From NCBI GenBank assembly GCA_013396755.1, contig VWZF01002930.1, positions 345,161 through 409,160 on the forward strand: 64,000 bases of DNA, read 5' to 3'. Positions 42,701 to 57,700 of the stretch are shown here, piece by piece; position 1 is the stretch's first letter, and each line of letters begins with the position of its first letter. The notes below the pieces were generated by a model. That model was not told the origin of the DNA. It did no database searches and was given only the letters and a program-made list of their open reading frames with translations. The stretch comes from Sclerurus mexicanus. Lineage: Eukaryota; Chordata; Aves; Passeriformes; Furnariidae. The translations under genes and the position numbers were made by a program.

Positions 42701-45700
42701 CAGCCCACAAACCAACCCAGACAGATTTAGTTCCACTGCCCATGCTCACACCTGAAAAAACGTTCACTTCTTCAATAAAAGCTGACAATGGCATAGTAAA
42801 CCTCGGCCTTCAGCTGAGAACATTAATTTATTACAGATCCTCCTGAGTATTTAGCTCCTAGCTAAGGAAAACCATATAGATTCTAATGAAAGGCTGTCTC
42901 CCTTTACCTGAGTGCACTGTGCCAGAGGAGGGACTGCTGGCACAAGAGGCTGGGTGGTCGGAGCAAGGCTGGAAATGCAGCAGCCCAGTCAGCACTGGTA
43001 TCCCCCTCCCCAGGCATTATTTGCTGGCTACAAAGGCTTGCAGCAGAATGACACGTGTTATTGTTTATGGCAGTCCACACGTTCAAACACAAAAAACATG
43101 GCCGGGGATGGAAGTGATTTGATGGTTATTTGACAGAGCTATCAAACCATGTGAAACACACAACTGATACCTGGAGGTAAGCCCAGAAATCTACAGACAT
43201 GACAAAACCAGAAATCATCACCTTTTATTGATGACTTTTATAGCTCCAAGAACAACAAAGACTATGACTGAAATATTTCACAAAGAGCAGCACAGGGGAT
43301 TATTCCAACACAAATCATTTCAGAGTATCACTCCTCATTCTATCATTGTTCTTTATTCCCAAGCTACCTACTAAGCTAACAACAACAACTTCTTTTCTGA
43401 TCAAACTTCTTCATGGAAACACAGGACAAAACTATGGATTTGCAAGCTGTGAGTCTTATCCCCAGATCACTAAATAAATCTGGCTAATTAATGGCATGGA
43501 TAAAACTGTGGAGTCCAGATTCCAACCAGACAATGGGAGAAAAGGAGTTAAGAACAACCAGGACAACTAGATAATCATTTTACTATCAGGAACTAAAGTT
43601 TTTCCAAGCAAATGTTGGAAAGAATATATTAATAGCAAGAAAGCTGCTTTCTTCCTTCTTTTAGCAAGAAGTTCCTTATTTTCTCCCCCCTGCTCTGCTG
43701 TTGCTGGGATTTCTAAAGTTTGATCCTCTAAACCTTCTGCACCAGTCCCACAGGTCTGCTCATCAATCCACAGAACAGAGGTTCTTATATGCATGCTCTT
43801 AAACCGTGAAATATGACTGAAATTAATTTAACATTAAATATTCAACATTTCAGAAGCAAATTTCTAATATCTCCTTTACAATTCCACCTTAGAAAAGAAA
43901 AATCCTTGGCTTTATGTCTCTGACTAATTCTTATTAAAATTTGTTAAACTCTATCTTCTGCCTTTAATGGAACTTCTCCAGTACTGCTTTTCCAGAACTA
44001 TAAAAAGTGATTAGCTGCAGCCATTCATTTAAACCAAAAGTAATATAATCCGTAGTGTATTTCCCCTTGAATTTCAGACAGCATTTTTCACACTGTTTGC
44101 ATTAACAGTGAATTTAATTTTTTGTAAAAGTACATCCAGCACACCTGGTTTCATACTCAGCTGGGAACACTTTTTTCCATGTCTGAGATAAGTAAGTCTT
44201 TTTATGAATGCTGCCTACGAGCAAAGAGCCTGTTAAATACCTCCCCTCCCCAAAGCCATTTAAACTGGTTTCCTGTTATAAACACAAACTAAACAATTAC
44301 TGCAAGGTAACAGGTTACACATGTCGAGGAACTGCTTGTGCCACTGGATGATAGCACAGATTCTTACAGAGTACAAACCCTTCAACTTCACACGACCCAT
44401 TCCAGTGCAATTCCAGGCAAAAACGGGAGTTTTATCAGCGACAGAGTAAATACACAGACATCAAACTTCTTAATCCAGTGTTTTGTGGACTAGAACACAG
44501 TGACTGCCCTAGTGCAGAGGGGTTATGCTGCCAGGCCATGAATCCAAGCACTGCTGTTGCTGCTCTCCAGGGAGCAGCACCTCGGAGAACCCATCCCACC
44601 TGTGGTCTGCGGAGAGCACAGCAGGGCTGGGAGTAATGGCCAAGGTCTGCAGACTTTGGGCACCAATTTTATAATATAAAACAACTGAATTTGAGAGGCA
44701 GTCACTCAACAAAGCTATTGAGTCCCCTACATTTAACAACACGCACAAGATAAGTTTGAACAAATTAACTGAACCCAAAAGCCTGTATCAGAAATTAGTA
44801 TTAGCAACCCCCAGGTACCTCCTTGACGACTTTCAACAGCTACAGGAACTCAGGTTAAACTATTCACTAGCATTTCAATGAATGCATTTGTAGAGTGAGT
44901 TTTTGTTTGAATGAGTTTTGGTATTTCCCTTTATGCTGCCTTTCAATTAGCATCTTCTTTCCTTTACTTTTCCCACCCCTTTTATTTCTACTTATTTACC
45001 TTTGTTTCTATACTAGCTGCCTAAAGAAATCTAACCTAAAACACAAACCCTGCCCACCTCATACAAAGAAACCACAACCAACTGATCCAACAACATCTCT
45101 TCCACTCAAGCCAATAAAATCATTGAAGACACCAGCACTGACAGTCTCTTCTGCTCAAAAAACCCACCAAAGCACGACTCAAAACCCCCCACACAAAACC
45201 AGCTAAAAAGGCAACAAAAAGGTCAGAGAAGTTATTCAATACTTTTCTCAACTATGTGACATAAACACACATTTTCTTCCCACTGCTAAATGCACCATGA
45301 AGAGAAAATCCCTTTTTTCAGTTGTTCCACTGCAGAATAGATATGGGAGGTGGCTCAGAAATCCGAGCTCTTCTCCCGTCTCTTGGGCTCATTTCTGCCT
45401 GTGCTAAATGGGAAGATATCACCCGGCTGATACAGTGCAAGTAACACTTCTTGTTTGAATTGGCAGACTGAAATACTGCTCACAGTCTTCAACATGATAT
45501 TTATCTGTCTTTTCTTAATAAGTCACTGGTTCAGTGTTTCCAAGTTCACAACCCTCTCAATTAACAAGTATTTTACTTCCAAATTAAACATAATGCTTAC
45601 GTTATTTAAGGACCATAAATCCTGGGGAAAATATCTGACCATGGATAGACAATATGAACGAGATAAAGATCCTTCTGGACAATCCTGATACTCATATATT

Positions 45701-48700
45701 CCAAGTCCAGTGAGTTTCAACACCGCATATTTTTCATTTATAATCCTATCACAAGTCCACAGAGTGACTTCAGTGGTTAAAAAGAGCATTTCCTGATTAA
45801 CTTCAGTGAAGACAGAAACAAACCCCACCCGAAATACCAACACACAAATGGGTGCCCTTGACAAAGACCTACTGTCAGATACAGTTCAGGATAATGGTCA
45901 CTTGAGAGAGAAAGGAATTTCTGGTAATCCCGTGGAGAGATAAGTATTTTCCATTTTCATATTTGGTTATACCCACAAATACCGATGACTTTATTGTGTT
46001 TTGCCTTTCTCTTCCAGTCGTTTCATGCGTCTTTCTCTTGAGTCTGTCTCACACAAAATCTATTCCATCTGTTTCCAAGTGTGTCTTCATTAGAGGTATT
46101 ATTGCTATTACGATTATTAGGTTTTAAAGCTCTTTATTCAAATCAGGTGCTACTCCACGTGGCTTTACTTCCCAGTTCCAGGGGAATCAATGGCACCATT
46201 GTCACCCTCGAGCTGCCCCTGCTCGGTTCAGCAGCAGCTTTTCTATGTCCACAAGCACGTAGGCATGAAAGTGTGCTCAGAGTTCAAAAGCGGGTTTGAA
46301 TTTTCTGCCCTTCTTTCCAAACACTCCTGAAGTTATTTGGGCAGCAGAAAAAGCCATTTTATCCAGCTCGGCTCCAGAATTGTCTAACAGAGTTCACTGC
46401 AGTAGGTGCTTAATGGGCATTTTCAGGCTGCTCCTTATCCTGCTCACAGGATCGTGAGGATCCAATTAATTAATGTCAGAGAAACACTTTGAAGATAAGA
46501 AGCATTCTCCGTGATGATTTTCTCAAGGAACCAAGGAGCTTTTGTTTCCACAGCCAGACTCTGGATGGAGGCATGAAATACAACCCCAAATACACGGGTG
46601 GGTTTCAGCAGAAATCGCCACCGAGCGAAGGTGAAGGAGGCGGCTCTGCACAGCAAAAAGTTGCAGCCACTGCTCCCACTTCCCCTCTGGAAAAACACAC
46701 CATGCTGAAGGGATTTGAAGCCCTAAACAGCTACATTGCTATGTATTGTTAATTTTAAGTGCCTTCTGGAACATCTTAATGGTCTGTGTAAGTCTGTGAG
46801 CCTTCGAAGACAGACACCTGGGCAGCAAAGCTCCTGCTCACAGGCAGCAAACCCTGCAGGAGAGGAAAGGCCTGGCATTCCCTCAGAAGATCAGTTCTGG
46901 CATCTTTCTTCCATGGATTTGGACTGTGAGGAAGCTGGATCATCGAGACAGTTGGGAGGAGCTAAATAAATATCTAACTCCTGTCCAGCATCATTTCTGC
47001 TGGGGGTGCCAACACGCAGCACCTGTGGTGGCACCTCACTGTGATCTCCCTTGTGACACCCAATACTTCCTACAGGATTAGTGTCATTTATCTGATGCAC
47101 AACACATCATAACACAACCTGCACTCCAGACTTCAGCACCTGAGACCAACTAAGCACCTTAACATTAACATTAAACATTTGCTTGAAAACCCCACTTAGA
47201 GAACGTGCTTTAAGGCTTTAAGTTGCCAGAGTCAGCACTCAGGCAGACCTAGAGAATTCCTCTCCATTACTCTGCATAACTGGTGAGAGCAGAAGCTTCA
47301 CCCTTGCAAGTGAAGCTCCCTTAGAAGTAGATAAGAACAAGAGATAAAAACAGCAACCTAGACATTAAAAGCTTTTTTCCAGAAAGACACAGGAGAGTTG
47401 CTTTATACTGGAGTAGGGAAGAAAAAGCACAAGCAGGTGGTGATGCATAACAGACACCAGTCCTTGTTAAAAACTAAATCTAACAGGAATTTGACTCTAC
47501 ACATACAATATTGCACCAAATTTAAGACCTAAGTATGCCAGACTGCCAGAGCACCAGATGACTCAGATCTGAGCAGATGCCATAGTCAGTACTTACAGTT
47601 CAGTGTTAATTCATTCCACCTCTAAGACAGGATGAAAATTCAAACACAGTCAATTAAAATGGCACAATTCAACCAAGTGAAATGGAATTAAGGCAGGCAG
47701 AGATGCATCTCACTCGCTCTGAAGCCTCCCTGCATTCCAGCATGCCTGATCCTGGTTGGAACTCCTTGGATTCCTGACCACATTACCATTGTTTTCTGCT
47801 TAAACCAAGTGATGAAGCTAAACAAGTTCATCAATTCACCTCCAGACAGGCCTAGATCAGCAGCGTCAGCTCTCCCAGGTAGGTGACTAAAATCAAGCGC
47901 AGGATGTCCCCGTGGACGTTCTCCTGACCCAGAGCCCTGAAGCAAAGCACCCAAATGGGCAGAGTTACAGCAGCTGGATATTAAAACGGAGTCACGACCA
48001 CGGGGTAAGTGCTGCTGCCACGGGTACTGGGTCTGTAAGGCTCCTAAGCACCCAAATTCTTCTGACACCAAGTGTTTGAAGTAATATTCGACAGAAAACA
48101 AAGGCACTGGGCAAGTGAAGAAATAAAGGATAAAGTTTAATCTCCCTTGACTAACTTAATCACACAGTCTATAAATCAAGTTTTAAATCCCCGTATATAC
48201 TGTGTATTAGAAAAGACTTGGATTTCTTTTGGAATTTAATGCTGCAATATAAAAATATTCTCCGCAGATGAAATCTCTTTATTGGATCCAACCATGAAGC
48301 CACTAATCATGTAGAACTTCTACTGGGTGATTATTTTACTAAAAGAGATTTCAGAAAGGGTAAAAACCAAAAATGTTGAAACTGAGCAGTTCAAAGGGAA
48401 ATAAGAGAAGGAACAGCAAAGAAAAAAAGGTTTTTTTACAGAATCAAAGATGTAAGAACACACTCTATCTGACTAGATCAAGGATGCTTAAGGAACAAAG
48501 AAAGGTTTTTCGCTATCCAAAAGAGAATTTTGCTCAGAATAAAACAAGATTAGGGAATCAAAGAATGCTGTACAGAAATGTCTCTGACAATTGAAACCAG
48601 GTTCTCAACCATTTTTCCTTAAGTTTTGTTGTGTAGCATTTGAACAACTATTTAAATTAGTAACAACCTCTCCTCCTGGCAAGAATGGAAAGAAAGCGTC

Positions 48701-51700
48701 TTTATGTGATTTGGGAATTTGCCTATGCATAGTTTATGAATTTGGACTGACACTGGTCATTCCTTACGTATAGCTAAGCCAGAGAACTAAATTAATTTTG
48801 AATTAAAATTTATAAGAAGAGGGAAAAAGTGTTGTATCAGACTAACGACTACACCTTGATAACAACTTCAAAAACCTCTGCCCCATGAGCTGCCCACCCA
48901 ACACACTGCTCAGAGAGCTCAGACAGCGAAGAAGCTTTGAACAAACCATGTGTTGGCCTTCCAAACACATGGGCTGCTCAAATGAGTGTTTCATGGAAAC
49001 TCTTGATGGTTTGCTCATCAGCTAGAAGACAAAAATAATGTAAAGCTTTAACATCTAAAAAGTTCACAATAATTGGGTTCAGATTAATAAAGAATGTTCA
49101 AACAGCCCTTTCCTTTAATGTTTTAATGCATTTTCTTTGAAACCGAATTGCTGGGTGCCTTACAAGGCAAAGTGCACCACCAGCCTTCCTGACTTTCCTC
49201 TTGCTATTTTGCATATTTCTCTTTCTCCCTGTCCCTTCCTTTCAAAGCAATCTTTCCATATTTCAAGGGAAGTTAAAAAAACATTCCTTTAATACAGAAC
49301 TTATGAACCAAGCACCTCAGTGGGACCCACTGCTGCTGGCTGTGGTTCAGATGATGTATGTGCAGGGCAGATCATCAAAGCCCCAGCAGGCTTCAGCTGC
49401 TGTTCTGCTGCTTTTATAAGAATATTGCTTACAAACAAAGGGCAAAAAAATACACCACCACCTCTGTCAAATGACAGCAGGCGGAGGAAACACAGGAAAT
49501 GAAAACATGGTGTCTGGGAGTTTGCAGGCTGGTCCTGAGCACTGTCACCAGCCAAAAAGCACAGCCAGCACAGGGTGCTGCACAGAGACACTCACGTTCT
49601 TCTCCAGGATGAGAGGGTAAAGGCCAGGGAGATGTTTAGCTGGAAAAACAGCAACAGGGACAACTCTCCTTCGGGGTCAGGGCACGTGGAAAGCCAGGAG
49701 GCTGCCAGGGGAGGCCCCAGGCTGAGCCCAGGGCTCTCTCAGCAAACAAGGAGCAACTTATGGAGAAGCTCGTTAGTGCAGATACTGCCAGCAAGCGACA
49801 GCAAGAACTTCTGCAGGACAGGGGTGCGGAGCTGTGACCCACAGGGTGACCCAGCCAGCACGGCTCCAGCACGTGGCTGAGGCACAGCAAAGAGCCCTGC
49901 CCCGCGCCCAGAGGAGCAGCAAGGTCTGCCTTTCTGTAGAATTCTTTTTAATGATTTGCCAGTTAATATAGTAAAAAGAATAAACTAGCTTTGGAGAAAG
50001 CATTTCTTTTGTATGTTTTCAAAACAAGCCTGGAACCCTACAGACCGCTATACACAGTGTTAGATACTAGCTGACTGCTTAACGAAGCCAGAAGGGAAAA
50101 GGTCACCTTGGAATTTAGTATAATAAGATAACCTTGCCAGAAACTCTAAATTCTAATTATTTAAGCAACACCAGCATTGAAAAAATATACGGTCAGCAAA
50201 GAAGAATGTCCTGGATATATTCTGTTTCAACTCCAGGTCATTACACTAAGTAAGATGCTTGTGCAACTTGAATTCACTGGAGCTGAATTCATTAACACCA
50301 GGGTTGAATTTCATCCAAAGTCTTAACAGCTTCAAGGGTTTTAGTAAGTGATCACCCCCCCAGCCAATAAATACATGTTGGCTACGCTAAGATGAACATT
50401 TATTTAGTGAAAGAAACTCTCCCTGAAGAAAAACAATTTGAAACTCTTTTAGGGACAGTAGTTCAAAGGATATGTAAGTGTGTGTGGACAGGAAGAGCCA
50501 GGCAGCTCCATCATGAGCTACAGGTAAGAGATGTTAGGAAGGCAGCTGCTGCACATTTCTGTTGATTAATATACTGTCTCCTGGCAGTTCTTAACCCTTC
50601 TGCATTGGAAGTGAACTGGTGCTGGCCTTCATTCTCCTTAGTAACTTATCCACATACACATTTGCCTCAAACCCACGCTGGCCCCCAAAGGTCAAACACT
50701 CACAGAACCTGCACTGTGTGTGCTTGTAAGGAAAGTGCCCTCCACAGGTTCAGGTCCACAGGTCCACACTGGAGTTTCATGCCTCCCACCCTATTCCTTG
50801 TGTGGAGATGTTCCACTGTGATTCTTCAGTCCTGGATTTTTCTGGTCCTCTTCTTTTAAATTTGATGATAAGCTCGTATTGTTTTCAAAACTGTAAATGC
50901 TTTTACAAGTGAAAGATCCTACGCTCTCCCTGGCTTTGTGTGTCCTAGATGTTCATCTCCATAGATCCTACCTTCCAAATCCCAGGATGAGCTCACCCCT
51001 GTGACAACACACATCCAGCTGGGGCTACAAACAGCAGCGAGCTCCACTGCCCTGTAAGCCACTGTTACCCCGTGGGGAGGAAGGGTTTAATAAACAGAAT
51101 ACTGCCAACAACGCAGAAGGAAGGACAAACACTAGGGAACACTTCATCCTAGCTATCCCTTTTTTAATAGGGAAAACCATGCACACTGTGACAGGAAGGG
51201 CAAGATCCAAACCCAGACTGATGCAAAACCTCTTGCCAGAAAATGCTTCTAAGATTTCTGTCACCTCCAGGCACACAGAGAGACTCCTCACGGCTCCTGA
51301 ACCCTTCCTACAGAACGTGGCAGCAGGGTACCTACCGTGACCCAGAGTAAGGGCAGGCTGTGGCCACACACACGCAGAGACTGCAGCTTGCAGGGGAACA
51401 CCATGGAATGAGCAAAAACCACCACGAAAACAAGTGTAGCCATAACCAACTAACCACAAACCTGCACTTCTGGGCTTGAGGGAACGCAGCCTGTGGAACA
51501 TCTCAGGGCAGCAGATGTGTCTGAACAGAAATCCTGAAGGGAACCCATCAGCCATTAGTGTAATATTAACTCCCAGGGTTGTGTCCTCACACCCTGTCCC
51601 TCTGTGCATGAAATACCAGCCCTGCAAAGGCACTTTCCTGGCTGGGGCAGCAGCAGGCACTTCAGCACCAGGGCTGGTTTTAAATCCAGGGTGAGAAAGA

Positions 51701-54700
51701 TAAACTGTGTTAGTTTTGAATTAAAGCGTGGCCACACAGAGCAATTTATTACAATTATTGTTAATTCAGATATCAATATATCTACCCAAGCAGTCAATGC
51801 TAACTGAACTGAGTTAAATGGCAAAAATCAGAACCTTCTCTGCTCATCAGGTCTCTTCTAAAACTAACATTGAATTGAAACTTGTGAGGTGCCCAGAATT
51901 TTTCAAAGCTTATTCATGGCCAGTCTTGTAGAGGCAGAAAGTATTTGGCCAAAAGTAGAATCTGAAGCACTCAAGGAGAGGACTGAAGTGGAAACAAAGA
52001 GATAAGGCAGAAGCAAATAAGCAGAGGTTATCAATTTATATTGCCAGGTTAAATATAAATAATAATAATAAATAATATAAATTTTATCTAAATTAATATA
52101 AATTACTAGGCTAATTTATATTATTTATATTTTTAAAGGAATGCCAGATCTTGCAAACATTAAAAAAAAACCCAAACCAAAACCAGCAAACCCCAGCTTG
52201 CTCCTCTTCCTGTGTAGTATTTCCTGAGTCTTCAGTTCAGTGTTCAGGAAATAAGGACACAACAGTTCCACTGGGATACCTAATCATTTCCTAGGAATAT
52301 TATCCAAAATGTTCTGCTTATGTTTACCCAGAGATTCCCACCACCTCTTCAGACACCAATAATTTGTTTTGAACTTTCCTTATGGTTGGAATTTGCTGTG
52401 CTTATTTTCAGTTTATTCCAGAAGTGATCCCTTAAATCTTTTCTCCCCAGTCTGGAGCACGTTGCTGGCTGTACAAAGAAATGTCTCTGTTGTTTAACTC
52501 CAGCAGAGAACGGGCGTGAGGAACAAGGACAAGAGGTAAAAAAAATAGTTATTCTAGTTATTCCTGTCCAGATATTGTAATTACATGTTTAATACAACGT
52601 TTAAGTCCTTGTGGGGTTTCCCAAGGGCAGATGTTGGCTCTGAAAGCAAATGCTTTCAGAACTATCAGTGGTGCACTGAGCGCTCTCTGGGACAGACCCC
52701 GAGCCCCTGGAACCAGGAGTTCACTGTCCTCGCACAATGGCCAATGCACAATTCCAAGCTCTGAAAATTCAGCCAGGCATCCTCTCCTCCGTATTACTGT
52801 AGAGTATTTGTTGCCACTTCTTTGCACGGAAACTTTTAATCTTGTGTAAAACCAAAATTTAAAAAAAATATATAAAATCAGTAACGGCAATTAAAAAATA
52901 ATTATATTTTGAAGTGTAATAATTGATCTACTTAGTCCTACATGAAAGAAATGAGTTTAGTCCTAATATTATAAAACTTTTCATATGGTCACACGTGATA
53001 CACCAGTGCCTCTAACAATGTTTATCTGACTTCTCTGCCAGTGTTCTAAACTAACCCCTGTATTTGCTGTAATTTTGAAGCTCTAAAGTGATTTCAAAAT
53101 GCTATTTTAAGCTCCAGAGCTGCTAACAATCTTTCATCATGAAATGTACTGTTTGAATGTTATTTGCTGCAGGGAATATGGAATGGAAGGGCTTTTCGAG
53201 CATCTTCTCACAGCCCCATGCATTCTCACCATCCCCTGTTGTTCCATATGGCAAATTTCTTACAACCAGATTCATATTCAGGGACACCAGTTTTCACAAG
53301 GGTGCTATTAATTAACATCTCTTGGAATTTTGGTTAAAAAATACTACTGTGGAAGTCTTATTTTCATCACAAATACCGTTCACTGGCACGTGCTAACAGA
53401 AGATGCTCGAACAGCAGAGCACCATTTTACACAAAGCGGGGAAAATGGATCAGACCCAAAGATCTCTCTGTTTCATTTACTGGCTGAAATAGCTCAATTC
53501 CATTAAAACCAAAACTGAAATACAAAACACGTTCCCTGAAGGGACTGCAACGAGCTTTGCTGTCAGCAGTGGAATAAACCTCACTGTGAAACAAACATCC
53601 TTGTGGCAAAGAGAATTCAGGTGAGACATACAATGTTGAGAGGCTGGTTAAAGCTCTGCCGTTTGTCCTTCCCTTTCCCGGGACACACAGACCCCGCTGG
53701 GGCTGGGATGGCTGGGTGATCCCAGAGCCACAGGACCCCAAACCCAGACAACTGCCCCAGGAACAAACTGCTCCCTGAGTCACGGGACATGTCCACGCTC
53801 CTGCAGTGACAGCAGGTTCACTGCAGTGGGAGTGTATTTCACATTTATAGCACATTTTCTATCTTGCACGAGGCCGAATGTGAGCCACAGGTACCTGCGC
53901 ATGGATAACAACCAGCTTCTTGAAATCAGCTCCTCGAGACAACACGCCAAAAAAGCACCTTCCAAATAATCTCTTCAGATCCCTGTTATTTGGCCTAAAA
54001 TTTTGCCATTAGCTCAAATCCCAGTCCCAAAGGGGATGAGGTATTTATACTCACAGCCACGTGTTCTGCAGCAGAAGTGCTGTAACAAACTGGTCCCACT
54101 GAAGGTATTACGGTGCTCTTTAATTCAGTGGCAAGCTTCCCACATCAGTGCATGAGAACTGGCCAGCTGATGATACCAGGGGGATAAAAACTATGTCTTT
54201 GTCTCCTTGCTGTGCAAGACTAGCACGTGACAGACGTGCTTTGCCAATGGAAAACCCTGGCCAAGGTCAGCAGTTCTGGTACCAAAAGGTCTAACACATC
54301 AGCCAGGAAGAAAATACTGCTGAAAACTACTTTGTGACAAAGCTGAGGGCTGCACAGGCTCTGGCCTCCTTTACACCTTAGAGAGTCCAAACCTAAACTG
54401 TAAAACAATACTAAATATACAGAGTGATGAATACATTATTGACAGCTCTGCACTGCTATTACACAGCACTCCAGAGTGGATTGCTTTCTCTCCGAACAAA
54501 CACAAACCAGAACACAAACACAGGCGTTTCCTGGGGAATTTCAGATACACCTTCTGGTTCATTGTGGCTCACTAAGAAACACTAGTTAATGTTGCAGCTC
54601 ATTCTCAATTTGACTGCTAACATATTTTCCTTTATCAGATCAGCACTTTTCCTACAGTAAAGATCTACAAGAAACAGAAAGCCTAAAAGGAATTGGAGCA

Positions 54701-57700
54701 CTTGGGCAGGGGGAGAAGGAAATATGTTTGTGCTGTAGGAAATTAATCAAAACTGGGATTTTGTGAAGAGTTAATTATAAAGCTACACGAAAAACAGATG
54801 AACAACCACTGAAATGGCCCATCTCCTTTAGTCTGCCTCTTCTGACTACCCAGAGAGTGACGCCTTCCAGAAACACTTTAAAACTTTATATACCACTGTC
54901 ACATTTTCAACAAAAGTTGATTGTGTTCTAGTAGCAAGAACTTAAAAAACTTGATTCTGGAATCACTCCAGCTTGTGTGCAAAAACCAAACATGTGCTGC
55001 CTAAAGTTAGCAAACCTCAGTGAGCTCCGTGACAGGCAGCAGGACCCTTAGGGCTGGGCTTTTTATGGGGGTCACAGGCTTTGCAACAGGGAGCAACAGA
55101 TTTCTGCAGAGAGACTCACCAAAGCAGTTTGGAGAAGCTTTCAAAGGTTTGTGTGACTTTTAGCTGAGTGTGACACTCACATTCCTGCCTGCTTCTTCCA
55201 GCATCTCCCGCTCTTCCAGAAATACCAAACTGGGAAAACAAACTTTGCTGATTGCTCACTTGGTTAGTGCTCTTGAGAGAACAGTGAGAAGATGTGGAGC
55301 TTTGTAAAAATTGCTTAATGAAGCCACATGGAGCCAAGACAATCTCCTAAAGAGAGACAAGCAGGATAACTCCAATTCCCAGCAACATCTGCTGTCACCT
55401 TCTACAAAAAAAAAAAAAAAAAGCAGTGACCTTGAGCCAACTGATAATTTTCCACTGAAACCATGAAATGCACAAAGTGAAAGGAAAACCAAAAGCAACT
55501 TGCACCCCCTGAAACAAGGAATGTCGCTCGCAGGCAGCTCTGGTGGCTGCAACTGGATCACGACAGAGCAGGGCCCTGAAAATTCAGTTTTGCAAAGCTA
55601 AAGGAACAGCTGCTGGGCTGTTTTTCTTGTTGCTGCTGCACCTTAAGGATAAGGGGGTTTGTCATTATCGTTTTTAAAGCTCAAGACTTCTGTTTCTCAC
55701 TATATAGATAAACAAACAGTAAATAGCAGATCTGAGTTCTCAAGCTTCCCAGCTCTCCCAGTGTTGCGTGCACTATAAAAATGAGCATTCCGAATGCTGT
55801 TTCACCAGTGAGAAGTTTGGGACCACCAAAATGCCAAAAACACAGCCTCACAATCACCATTTCCCCTGGCCAATAAATTGCTTGATAAACCTGTCTCCAG
55901 TTTCAGCTTTCTGATCTGCTGGAACGTGGTCACTCCTGCCCTGGTGCAACTCACCTGCCCCAATAAACCCAGTTTATTGTGTAACAATGGAAGCAGAACG
56001 GCTGGAGTCCTTGGAGCTGGAATTACATCCTCAAGAATTCCTAACAGGCGAGGGAGCTGGCAAATTTAGCAGACTAAATCCATACCAGCAGCTTTAAAAT
56101 AAAACATATGAAATGGATAAAAAACAAGGCAAAAAAGAGATGATACCATAAAGCAAGAGCTCAGGGGATAAGGAGTTAAGGAGTAGCATGGGAAAGGAAA
56201 ACCCTGCCACTTTCCCAGACATGCCAACAGCCTGCTTATTTTTAATCAAAAAATGTTACTTTCTTTCTGTCCTGCCCATTCCAGAAATGTTGAAGTGGCT
56301 CAGGACATTCTAACACAGTTAAAGGAATTTTTGTGCCAGCTGTTTTCACATGCTGGCACATAAATCTGACAGAAGAACTACATTCAACTCTGTGATTTTA
56401 TACACCAGTAACATGACTACGTTCACTGTACTGCCAAGTTAGCTGCTTTCTCACCCATTTCTACCAAATGTACAAGTATCTGCAAGTTCTTTAGGTAGAA
56501 TTATTAGTTTAGTTCATCATCTGTCAAGTTAGTGTTGATGGATGTTATATACACTATATGCATGAAGAAATGAACGCTAGGGCATAGACACATAATGTGC
56601 AAAAAACTCCCTTGGATGAAACCAGGACAAATTAGAACTGATAAGACCACCCTGCAAAAGGTCCAGACATTTGGTTTTCTTGGCCTGTGGGTAGTTTATA
56701 TTATTTCTTCAATTTCTGAAGTGTCACTTTTCTTGTAAAATTACAGAGCTCACATTACAGTTCAGACCGTTCCCCACAACAAACTCCCATCCACGGGCAG
56801 CGTTCCTGTAGAACTCAGCACAGCTCCAGCAGGAATGATGGGGGGAAGCAGAAAAGAGGAGAGCAGCAGTTCCATAATGAGCATCTTCCTTTCTCCTACC
56901 TGGGCAGCAGCCGAGGCGCTCCGCAGGCACAAGGGCGAGAAAGCAGCTGCCCAGCAGGAGAACTGGCCTTGGAGCTGCCAGCACAGCCAGTCCCAGCGAA
57001 GGCTACACCAGTTTTACTCTCTGCTGGGGTCATTTTTAAGGCAGACCCAAGGGTGGACCAACAGGAGAAGAGAAATTAATGGATGAGGAGCCGGTTTTAT
57101 AAATCTCTACTGACTCCCCTCTGCAGTCCACTCAGCAGAACTGTCTCCACAGCATGCACAAACGTAGACAAAGTAAGGGCTTTGCAACTTGGGAACAGGA
57201 CAGGTGACAACAGGGAGAGCCACAGGTCATAAATGCACAGGAGGCTGACACAGATCTGCATAAATTGCACATCATCTTTAATTTGTAACCCACTGTACAT
57301 ATCTAGAAAGATACCTAAGGATGCTATGCTAATATAAATATTCCAGGATCGTTTATGGTTTTGAATTAAGGACCTGCTTCAGAATAAGCAATTGTAAAAA
57401 AGACCTTGGATTCTGTGAATGCCACCTCAGCAACAAATAATGTCAATAATATGTTTCACTTTAAAAGATCTGGAATTTTCAGGCAAGCAGAAGATGCTCT
57501 TTCCTCCTCAGGCACTCACTGAATTTACACAAACAAGCCCAGGGCTTGGCTGGATTGCTGAGTGCTCCGAGAAGGGCAGTGCCAGCTAAGAGGGAATCCC
57601 AAACCCAGGAGGGATGGACAGGGAAACAGGTGGGAACAGGCCTGTGGTGTTTGTCATCCAAGAGCAACGTACAATTACAGACAGTCAGTTAGTTCGGATC

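Noticed and set aside
44895..45206. 103-codon plus-strand frame with a hydrophobic N-terminal stretch
   Set aside because: The hydrophobic part comes from a T-rich tract and the rest from A/C-rich simple sequence; no homology is recognised.
55850..56000. Possible solo LTR (two AATAAA-containing stretches near 55872 and 55960)
   Set aside because: No terminal TG/CA inverted repeat, primer-binding site or target duplication could be seen, and no specific LTR family was recognised.
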